DNA from: JAYUHK01 sp043767025
GTDB taxonomy: Bacteria > Bacteroidota > Bacteroidia > Chitinophagales > Saprospiraceae
Direction of reading: 5' to 3'
NCBI GenBank assembly: GCA_043767025.1
Contig: JAYUHK010000159.1
Span: forward strand, 1-23,295
DNA: 23,295 nucleotides
In this document: in pieces, positions 6,408 through 13,479 of the stretch
Layout: each line of letters opens with the position of its first letter
How positions within the stretch are numbered: the stretch's first letter is position 1
The notes under the pieces: model-generated
What the model saw: only the letters and a program-made list of their open reading frames with translations
The model's database searches: none
What the model was told of the DNA's origin: nothing
Translations under genes and position numbers: made by a program

Positions 6408-9400
6408 ATGAATTCTTTTAAAACACTCAACAATCTTACGGGAGGATTGGTTTTCTTAATCACTTTTATCGTAATGTGTTTTTCGGTAGAGTCGTCGGGC
6501 AGTCTTTGGGATTGCGGCGAGTTTGTTTCGGGGGCGTTCAAGCTCCAAGTGGTGCACCCGCCGGGCGCGCCTTTGTTTCTGTTGGTAGGGCGTATATTTA
6601 CGATGTTCGCCGAGTTATTTTCTAAAGACCCTTCCAATATCGCTTTTTCCGTCAATCTGATGTCTGGAATGTGCAATGCGCTAACTGCTATGTTTGTCTG
6701 TTGGTCTGCCGTTATTCTTGCCAAACTTGCTTTGGTGGGTCGCGACGGCGAGTTGGATATGCCGCAAAGTATCGCCGTTTTGGGCGGTGGTTTGGTAGCT
6801 GGTCTTTGCACCGCTTTTTGTTCGTCCATCTGGTTTTCGGCGGTAGAAGGCGAGGTGTATGCGATGTCCACTTTTTTTACGGCACTCACGGTTTGGGCGG
6901 TAATGAAGTGGTACAATTTGCCCGATAACTCCAATTCCGACCGTTGGTTGCTTTTTGCGGTCTATGCGGCTGGACTTTCTACGGGCGTTCACTTGTTGAG
7001 TTTGCTTACTTTTCCGGCGTTGGCGTTGTTTTATTATTTCAAAAAATATAAAAATCATACGTTGATTGGGGTCGGCGTGGCGTTTGCTATCGGCGTAGCG
7101 TTTATACTTGGCACCCAAGTTTTGGTCATCACAGGCGTTCCGAAGCTCTGGTATTGGATGGAAATGCTGACCGTCAATACATTCGGCTTGCCCGTCAATA
7201 GCGGTATAGTGCCTACTTTGATGGTTTTGGTAGGTGGTTTTTTCTTTGGCTTTCGCTATGCGGCGCAAAAACAAAATGCTATTTTACAAAAAATATTAAT
7301 GTCCGCTTTGCTTTTGGTCATCGGTTTTTCTACGATTGGGATTGTCGTTATTCGTGCCAACGCAAACACACCGATTAATATGAACAATCCGTCGAACCCG
7401 ATGAGTTTGTTGCCTTACATCAATCGCGAGCAATACGGCGAGCGTCCATTGCTTTTTGGTCCGCATTTTGATGCAAAACCCAACGGAACGAAAATGGACG
7501 ACCGCTACGGTTTGGCAGGCGACCACTACGAAGTGACGGGCAGAAAATTGGACTACGAATTTAAAGATGAGGATAAAATGTTGTTTCCCCGCATCGGTCA
7601 CTACGAGCAGGGCAGACCGCAGCAGCACCGACTTTGGATGGGCAACCGACAAGGCGTGCCAACACAAGCCGATAATATGCACTTTTTTTTCCAGTATCAA
7701 TTAGGCTGGATGTACTGGCGGTATTTTATGTGGAATTTCGTAGGTCGGCAGAATGGCGAGCAAGGCTACTATCCGTGGGATTTGGCAAACGGTCATTGGC
7801 TTTCGGGCATCAATGCGGTAGATAATGCCATGCTTTACAACCAAGACCAAATCACGACTACGATGAAAAAACATCAGGCGAGGAATACTTATTATTTTCT
7901 TCCATTGATTTTTGGCTTGTTGGGTATGTTTTTTCACTTCCGAAAGAGCAAGGAAGATTTTGCAGGATTGCTCGGTTTATTTATTATCACGGGGATAGGA
8001 ATTATCATTTACTCCAATCAGCCGCCCAACGAGCCGCGCGAGCGCGACTACGTTTTGGTAGGTTCGTTTTTTACGTTCTGTATTTGGATTGGTCTGGGAG
8101 TAGTCGCCGTGTTTGATTTCCTTTGGAATCGTGTAAAATTGACCAATATTGCCTCGCCGATATTGGCGATAGCGCTGGCGTTGTCCGCTCCAATCGTGAT
8201 GGGCTTTCAGAACTACGACGACCACAGCCGCCGCGGACACTATGCTACACGGGATTACGCCGCCAACTTTTTAGTTTCTTGCGACAAAGACGCTATTATA
8301 TTTACCTACGGCGACAACGATACCTATCCACTTTGGTACGCCCAAGAGGTCGAAAATATTCGTCCCGACGTGCGGGTAGTCAATTTGAGTTTGATAGCAG
8401 TGGATTGGTACATCAACCAACTTCGGCGCAAGATAAACGAGTCGCCAGCTATAAAAATGACGATTCCCGAAGATGCGTATCGTGGCTTCCGCCGCGACCA
8501 AATCCCGTATTACGCTCCCAACGGCGAGCGCGAAATGAGCATTATGGACGCTATCAAGTTCATCGGTGGCAACAATAAAGTGAGCGGCAGCGGAGTTGAG
8601 TTTGAAAGTTTTTTGCCTTCTACCGATTTGTATATTCCTGTAGATGTAGCAAAAGCTCGTGCCAACGGCTACGCGACGGCGAAAGACAGCGTACTTTCCA
8701 AAGTCAGCTTTTCGCTCGGCAAGCGCAACAGCGTCATCAAAGACGACATCGCCATTTTGGATATTGTAGCCACCAACGCATTCGAGCGTCCGATTTATTG
8801 GGCGGTTACTTGCCGTCAGGAAAAAATGATGGGCTTACAGGATTTTACGCAACTCGAAGGAATGGGACTCAAATTAGTGCCGTTCAAAAACCCAAGCGAC
8901 CAACAGTACGGTTTGGTGGGCAACGGAAAAGTAAACGTAGATAAGACTTACGACATCGTGATGAACCGTTGGAAATGGGGCAATTTTGACAAAATGGAAA
9001 CCTATGTAGATAAAAGCTATATGCCAAGTATCCAAGCGATGCGCCTCATTATCTTGCGCACCGCCCGCGAAGCAGCGTTGGAAGGCGACAAAAAGAAAGC
9101 GGTGGACTTGATTGATAAATATTTTGAGTCTTTCCCGCACAAAAACTTTCCTTACGATTACAGTGCGTTTTATATGCTGACCGTTTATGTGCAATCCGAC
9201 GCTTACGAAAAGGCAAAACCACATTTAAAAATTTTGGAAAATGAACTTTTGGAGCAGTTTAAATTCTACAATTCACTCGACCCAAAAGATTTACAATCGG
9301 GCTTTGAGCAGGACTACGGAATGTCGGCTCGCACCAAAGACGATATGATAAAACTCGTCGAGCAAGCCAAAGACGTGGATTATGCCAAAGAGTTGAAAGA

Positions 9401-9440
9401 AAAATTCGCTCCATATTCATCGGACAAAAAGCCGAATTAA
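6408..9440 (+). CDS. DUF2723 (TMEM260-like) multi-pass membrane protein, probable protein O-glycosyltransferase
   Basis: A 1010-residue protein with about ten N-terminal membrane helices (to about residue 330), further helices around 500-600 and a large soluble C-terminal part. The family marks are clear: WDCGEF (W34, D35, E38) after the first helix, VHPPGAPLF (H50 to P55), and later YGDNDTYPLWYAQE near residue 635. This is the DUF2723 family. Animal TMEM260, a member, has been reported to O-mannosylate protein domains, and the WDCGEF acid pair fits a GT-C active site facing the periplasm. In Bacteroidota the substrates are not settled, so protein O-glycosylation is an inference. The C-terminal 150 residues (KAVDLIDKYFESFP...YEKAKPHLKIL) look TPR-like. 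The start is supported by the usual MNSFKTLNNLTGG opening. The gene ends at a bidirectional terminator. Confidence 0.85.
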   Translation: MNSFKTLNNLTGGLVFLITFIVMCFSVESSGSLWDCGEFVSGAFKLQVVHPPGAPLFLLVGRIFTMFAELFSKDPSNIAFSVNLMSGMCNALTAMFVCWSAVILAKLALVGRDGELDMPQSIAVLGGGLVAGLCTAFCSSIWFSAVEGEVYAMSTFFTALTVWAVMKWYNLPDNSNSDRWLLFAVYAAGLSTGVHLLSLLTFPALALFYYFKKYKNHTLIGVGVAFAIGVAFILGTQVLVITGVPKLWYWMEMLTVNTFGLPVNSGIVPTLMVLVGGFFFGFRYAAQKQNAILQKILMSALLLVIGFSTIGIVVIRANANTPINMNNPSNPMSLLPYINREQYGERPLLFGPHFDAKPNGTKMDDRYGLAGDHYEVTGRKLDYEFKDEDKMLFPRIGHYEQGRPQQHRLWMGNRQGVPTQADNMHFFFQYQLGWMYWRYFMWNFVGRQNGEQGYYPWDLANGHWLSGINAVDNAMLYNQDQITTTMKKHQARNTYYFLPLIFGLLGMFFHFRKSKEDFAGLLGLFIITGIGIIIYSNQPPNEPRERDYVLVGSFFTFCIWIGLGVVAVFDFLWNRVKLTNIASPILAIALALSAPIVMGFQNYDDHSRRGHYATRDYAANFLVSCDKDAIIFTYGDNDTYPLWYAQEVENIRPDVRVVNLSLIAVDWYINQLRRKINESPAIKMTIPEDAYRGFRRDQIPYYAPNGEREMSIMDAIKFIGGNNKVSGSGVEFESFLPSTDLYIPVDVAKARANGYATAKDSVLSKVSFSLGKRNSVIKDDIAILDIVATNAFERPIYWAVTCRQEKMMGLQDFTQLEGMGLKLVPFKNPSDQQYGLVGNGKVNVDKTYDIVMNRWKWGNFDKMETYVDKSYMPSIQAMRLIILRTAREAALEGDKKKAVDLIDKYFESFPHKNFPYDYSAFYMLTVYVQSDAYEKAKPHLKILENELLEQFKFYNSLDPKDLQSGFEQDYGMSARTKDDMIKLVEQAKDVDYAKELKEKFAPYSSDKKPN

Positions 9441-9450
9441 TAGGTATAAA

Positions 9451-9487
9451 AAAAACGCCTCCAATTTTTTTGGAGGCGTTTTTTTTT
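9451..9487. terminator. Bidirectional terminator between convergent genes
   Basis: AAAAACGCCTCCAA and TTGGAGGCGTTTTT form a near-perfect hairpin around a T5 loop, with T runs on both strands. It can end transcription of the DUF2723 gene from the left and of the BNR/Vps10-like gene from the right. Confidence 0.93.
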
Positions 9488-9536
9488 GTAAAGAAAGAAA
9501 GAAAGAAGCTGAATAACACAAAACTACACACAGTTC

Positions 9537-12500
9537 TCATTCCGTTTTTATCAATTCATATTTTTTGAACAATGAAAATTGTGCTTTTTCAACTTTTTTC
9601 TGATAGCTCGCCCAATCTTTTTCAAAAAATTTATTAATGCTTTCTATCCAGTTGCGAAGTGCTTTTTGCGCTTGCGCAACCGCGATTTCTGCCGTCGGAG
9701 TCGGTCGTCCGTTGGAGGCATCGAGGTACGAAATGGCGCGCCAAACAGTGCCGTCGAGGGTAGATTGAGAGTGGTTGATGCCTTTTTGCTCGGTTGGTCC
9801 GAAGTAAATTTTTCGGATTTCGGCGATAGAATCTTTCAATATTTTGCCGCTTTTGCTGATGTCTTGCTTCACGCTGTCGGGCGCGTTGTTGAGTTGGTCA
9901 TCGGCTATTTTGATTATTTTTTCTACTTCGCGCAGTCGTTTGGCGGCTTCGGTGGCTTTTCCGATTATTTTTTCGTAGTCGAGCATTGCTTTTTCTTGGG
10001 CTTCGAGGTCGGTTATCGCGGTCGCACTTCGGGGGTCGGCGTTTACTTTTACCGTCGTAGAGTCTTTGCGAAGGCTGTCCAACGTGACGACTACCTTATA
10101 GATGCCCGGAAAAACACTGCGTCCGCGCGGCTCTTCGTCCTCTTTGGGCGGTTCGTAGGCAGACGGATAGCGGATTCCCTTGCGCTCCAAACTCCAGTTG
10201 ATGCGGTTCATTCCAGTATCAATTTCGGTCGAAAAAGTGCGCAGCGTGTCGCCATTCGGAGCAAAAATTTGTATTTTTACTTTCTTTTTTTCGTCGGACG
10301 TGGTAGATTTCTTGCTGCCTTTTTCTTCTTTTTTTCCTCCATTTTTCTCTGTTGTTTTTTCGTCTTTCTTTTTAGAAAAATTCGCCTTTGGATTCAACCA
10401 AATAGTCATGCGAGCGGCAGTTGCTTTATTTTCACCCTGAAAATAGCCGTCGGCAGGAAAACGAATGCCGTCGAAGGAGCGATAATTAGCGAGATAAGCG
10501 TCGGGCGCAGTAAATAATTTGAAATCTTGTGACATCGTTTTTCCGCCACTTCGGGCTATTTCGCGCAACGGACGAATATCGTCCAAAACCCAAATAGCGC
10601 GCCCAAAAGTAGCAAGCACGAGGTCGCCGTCGCGCGGGTGAATTTTCATATCCGTCACGGGGACGGACGGAAAATCGCCCGCATTGTATTTGTTCCAATT
10701 TTCGCCGCCGTCGAAGCTGGCATACAGTCCAACGTCAGTTCCCAAAAAAATTAAGTTCGGTTCTTCCAAATCCTGCACGACAGAAAGGCAAAATCCGCCC
10801 ACTTTTTTTCCATCTGCCAGCCTTTTCCAAGTTTTTCCGAAATCTTTGGTGTGGTACAGATACGGCTGCCAGTCGTTGCGGCGGTAATTATTGACGACGA
10901 CGAATGCCTCCGCCGAATTTTTTTGCGACACTTCTATTTGAGGAATCCATGCGTTGGCAGGACAATTTGGTAAGTTTTTTGTCAGATTTTGCCACGTTTT
11001 GCCGCCGTCTTGCGTGAGCTGCAAATTGCCGTCGTCCGTGCCGACCCAAACCACATTTTCGTCCTTTGGGCTGGGCGCAATGCAGAGGATAGTGCAGTGA
11101 TTTTCGGCACTCGTGATGTCGGGCGTAAGTCCGCCAGTTTCTTTCGATTCTCGAATTTTTGTCGTGTCGTTGGTCGTCAAGTCGGGCGAAATAATTTGCC
11201 AAGAACGTCCAGCGTCTTTTGTTTTGTGTACGAACTGACTGCCAAAATACAAGCCCAAATCCTGAAAAGGGTCTTGCGCCAAAGCTGCATTCCAGTTGAA
11301 GCGAAGCGGTATTTTTTCGTCGGCGTGAACGGGTTTGATGTAGGTATTTTCGCCCGTTTTTCGGTCGTACATATTTAGTTCGCCGCCCTGCGACATCGCA
11401 AAACCGTAGCGATTGTTGTCGCGTCGCGGCAGCACATCGAAGCCGTCGCCGAACATCACTTCCTGCCAGTCGCTGTTGCGAATACCGCCGTATCGCCAGA
11501 CCGAACTCGGACCTGCCCACGAGCCGTTGTCCTGCAAGCCGCCATAAACATTGAACGGAATATCGTTATCGACGCTGACGTGGTAGAACTGTCCGACGGG
11601 AATTTTCTCCACGAACTGCCAGTTTTTTCCCCTGTCGTGCGTGATATTGAGTCCGCCGTCGTTGCCTTCGATAAGGTAATCGGGGCGGTCGGGGTGTATC
11701 CAAAAAGCGTGGTGGTCGGGGTGTACGCCGTAGTAGGGAAGCAGCGTTTCAAAGGTTTTTCCGCCGTCTTCGCTCTTATTGACGACCGAAAAAAGCGTAT
11801 AAAGTCGATTTTCGTTTTTGGGGTCGGCGTAGATTTCGGAATAATAAAAAGGGCGGTCGCCGATGCCTTTTTCAGCTATTTTTTTCCACTTGAACCCGCC
11901 GTCGTCGGAGCGAAACAAGGCATTTTCCTTCGCTTCTATGATGGCATAGACGACTTCTGGATTGGAGCGAGCGATGGCGACACCGATGCGCCCGAGTTCG
12001 CCTTTCGGCAAGCCGTCTTTTTCGCTGCGTTGCTCCCAAGAGTCGCCCCCGTCGAAGGTCACAAACAAGCCGCTGCCTTTTCCGCCCGAATTGAACGCCC
12101 AAGGTTTGCGTCCGTATTCCCACATAGCTGCGATGATTTTATTGGGATTGCTGGGGTCAGCGACGAGGTCAGCACAGCCCGTTCTATCGTTGGCGTAGAG
12201 GATTTTTTTCCAAGTTTTGCCGCCATCGGTCGTCCTAAAAACGCCACGTTCTTCGTTTGCGCCCCAAGCCGAGCCGAGCGCGGCGACATACACGATGTCT
12301 GGATTGTCGCGGTGAATAATGATGCGGTGAATGGTTTTAGTTTCGGTCAGTCCCATATTTTTCCAAGTTTTGCCGCCGTCGATACTTTTAAAAATACCTG
12401 CGCCACTGTTGTGTGAGTTGCGCGGATTTCCTTCGCCTGTGCCGACCCAAATCTCGGAGGGATTTTTTTGATTGATAGCCACAGAGCCGACGGACTGCGT

Positions 12501-12749
12501 GGATTCTTTATCAAAAATAGGTTCCCAATCCGTGCCGCCGCTCGTGCTGCGCCACACGCCGCCCGATGCCGTGCCTGCGAAAATAGCATCGGTTTTTAGG
12601 TTCACGTCGATACTTGTTATGCGCCCGCTCATTCCGCCCGGACCGATGTTGCGGAGGCGGAGCGCTTTCATATTAGAGAGGTCAATTTTTTGAGCAAATG
12701 CAAAAAATGTGACAAAAAATAGAGCGAGAACGAAGGATATTTTTTTCAT
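9537..12749 (-). CDS. Secreted BNR/Asp-box (Vps10/sortilin-like) beta-propeller protein
   Basis: A 1070-residue exported protein. MKKISFVLALFFVTFFAFA is a signal peptide (cleavage near residue 19), with no lipobox. About eleven Asp-box motifs of the S/T-x-D-x-G-x-x-W type follow, for example SIDGGKTWK, TTDGGKTWK, TFDGGDSWE, SDDGGFKWK, TQDGGKTWQ and SFDGGENWN, covering roughly residues 68-670. They predict one or two beta-propellers like those of sortilin/Vps10 and GH74 proteins. After them comes a region about residues 783-823 that is extremely rich in K, E, S and T, then a beta domain (KIQIFAPNGDTLRTF...) and a helical, probably coiled-coil C-terminus. No Por-type C-terminal sorting domain is visible. 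Homologues are common in Bacteroidota and are annotated only as glycosyl hydrolase or sortilin-like. Enzyme activity cannot be claimed because Asp boxes are structural, not catalytic. Confidence 0.85.
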   Translation of the reverse strand: MKKISFVLALFFVTFFAFAQKIDLSNMKALRLRNIGPGGMSGRITSIDVNLKTDAIFAGTASGGVWRSTSGGTDWEPIFDKESTQSVGSVAINQKNPSEIWVGTGEGNPRNSHNSGAGIFKSIDGGKTWKNMGLTETKTIHRIIIHRDNPDIVYVAALGSAWGANEERGVFRTTDGGKTWKKILYANDRTGCADLVADPSNPNKIIAAMWEYGRKPWAFNSGGKGSGLFVTFDGGDSWEQRSEKDGLPKGELGRIGVAIARSNPEVVYAIIEAKENALFRSDDGGFKWKKIAEKGIGDRPFYYSEIYADPKNENRLYTLFSVVNKSEDGGKTFETLLPYYGVHPDHHAFWIHPDRPDYLIEGNDGGLNITHDRGKNWQFVEKIPVGQFYHVSVDNDIPFNVYGGLQDNGSWAGPSSVWRYGGIRNSDWQEVMFGDGFDVLPRRDNNRYGFAMSQGGELNMYDRKTGENTYIKPVHADEKIPLRFNWNAALAQDPFQDLGLYFGSQFVHKTKDAGRSWQIISPDLTTNDTTKIRESKETGGLTPDITSAENHCTILCIAPSPKDENVVWVGTDDGNLQLTQDGGKTWQNLTKNLPNCPANAWIPQIEVSQKNSAEAFVVVNNYRRNDWQPYLYHTKDFGKTWKRLADGKKVGGFCLSVVQDLEEPNLIFLGTDVGLYASFDGGENWNKYNAGDFPSVPVTDMKIHPRDGDLVLATFGRAIWVLDDIRPLREIARSGGKTMSQDFKLFTAPDAYLANYRSFDGIRFPADGYFQGENKATAARMTIWLNPKANFSKKKDEKTTEKNGGKKEEKGSKKSTTSDEKKKVKIQIFAPNGDTLRTFSTEIDTGMNRINWSLERKGIRYPSAYEPPKEDEEPRGRSVFPGIYKVVVTLDSLRKDSTTVKVNADPRSATAITDLEAQEKAMLDYEKIIGKATEAAKRLREVEKIIKIADDQLNNAPDSVKQDISKSGKILKDSIAEIRKIYFGPTEQKGINHSQSTLDGTVWRAISYLDASNGRPTPTAEIAVAQAQKALRNWIESINKFFEKDWASYQKKVEKAQFSLFKKYELIKTE

Positions 12750-12962
12750 TTTGTTTTATTTAATTTGAGAACTGATTTTATCCAAAATATTTTTTTAGTA
12801 AAATTTCAGGCAGCATTTTATTTGATACAAATAAGTAAGTATAAGTTTTTAGTTTTTAATTTTGAGTCGTCATAAACTATTGAAAATCAACGAATTATGT
12901 CGAATATTAAATGTCATCTATTTAAGTGTAAGTACCCAAACATATTTAGTTCTCATTAAAAG

Positions 12963-12982
12963 CCGACTGCTTTAGCGGTCGG
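12963..12982. repeat. GC-rich hairpin in AT-rich spacer
   Basis: CCGACTGC-TTTA-GCGGTCGG forms an 8-pair stem (one G-T pair) with a four-base loop. It has no T tail on either side, so it does not look like a terminator. It stands out in composition from the surrounding AT-rich DNA. Confidence 0.6.
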
Positions 12983-13120
12983 ACAATGGATAATATTTGA
13001 TGTTGGCATTAGTCAAATACTCGCTACGGGCAACTTATTTAGGCTAATTAAAAAAACAGTTTTACAACCTGATGCAATAGGCATCAAACATTTATAGAAA
13101 AATATATGGTACATCGCGTC

Positions 13121-13137
13121 CGACCCCGAAGGGGTCG
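13121..13137. repeat. Perfect hairpin CGACCCC-GAA-GGGGTCG
   Basis: A 7-pair perfect stem with a three-base loop, without a following T run. Together with the flanking ATTTATAGAAAAATA and TTTTATAAACATTTAATCCC it resembles mobile or multicopy intergenic repeats that I associate from memory with Bacteroidota genomes. No second copy exists in this window, so multicopy status is not shown here. Confidence 0.5.
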
Positions 13138-13170
13138 CAGATATAGGGCATTTATCTTTTATAAACATTT

Positions 13171-13192
13171 AATCCCTTCGGAATTTTTTTAA
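13171..13192. repeat. Small imperfect hairpin with T tail
   Basis: AATCCC-TTC-GGAATT can pair with one mismatch and is followed by a short T run. It looks like a decayed form of an AATCCC-TTC-GGGATT hairpin. It could act as a weak terminator on the + strand, but no gene ends just before it. Confidence 0.35.
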
Positions 13193-13211
13193 ACGAAAGT
13201 AATTATGCACA

Positions 13212-13225
13212 AGTTCTTAAGAACT
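13212..13225. promoter_or_regulatory. Perfect 14-base palindrome
   Basis: AGTTCTTAAGAACT is a perfect palindrome 255 bases ahead of the TonB receptor gene. It is a candidate binding site for a dimeric regulator, without further support. Confidence 0.3.
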
Positions 13226-13269
13226 CACTTTTCAAAAAACGCTTCACGGAAATTCAGTCGATAAAAAGA

Positions 13270-13318
13270 CATTTTTCGGAGGCGCAAAGCAGGCTTTGAA
13301 ACGAAACAACAACGCGGT
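13270..13318 (+). repeat. Dispersed hairpin repeat, copy 1
   Basis: Starts CATTTTTCGGAGGCGC, then a hairpin CAAAG-CAGG-CTTTG, then AAACGAAACAACAACGCGGT. It aligns over its whole length with 23247-23294. The unit differs from copy 2 by two short indels and a few substitutions, and one of the stem base pairs is changed on both sides. It lies 161 bases ahead of the TonB receptor start. Confidence 0.75.
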
Positions 13319-13479
13319 ATTTAGCTGAACCGTAAGAAAAAATAATCAATTAATTCTAAACACGTTTCTTGGGCGCAATGTTAAGAAAAAATTACAAAAA
13401 AACCGAATTTTCGTTTTAGACGTATATCTATTTATCGAAATGAAAGTTATTTTTTAGACCCAAACACAATAATTCCAAC

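Larger units (their letters stand above)
12750..13479. other. 730-base divergent intergenic region rich in hairpins and repeats
   Basis: Lies between the divergently transcribed BNR/Vps10-like gene and the TonB receptor gene. No protein gene is supported. It contains hairpins at 12963-12982, 13121-13137 and 13171-13185, an inverted repeat TATTTGA/TCAAATA at 12994-13019, a perfect palindrome at 13212-13225 and one copy of a dispersed repeat at 13270-13318. No clear TAnnTTTG promoter was found for either neighbour. Confidence 0.7.

Noticed and set aside
9579..10517. 312-codon open frame on the + strand
   Set aside because: Antisense to the BNR/Vps10-like gene; F- and R-rich shadow peptide, produced by the low frequency of stops opposite the real codons.
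11580..12416. 278-codon open frame on the + strand
   Set aside because: Also antisense to the Asp-box repeats; its apparent repeats mirror the repeated codons of the real gene.
13106..13192. Tiny open frame of 28 codons in the intergenic region
   Set aside because: It consists of the hairpin CGACCCC-GAA-GGGGTCG and the next small hairpin read as codons; arginine-rich composition reflects the repeat, not a protein.
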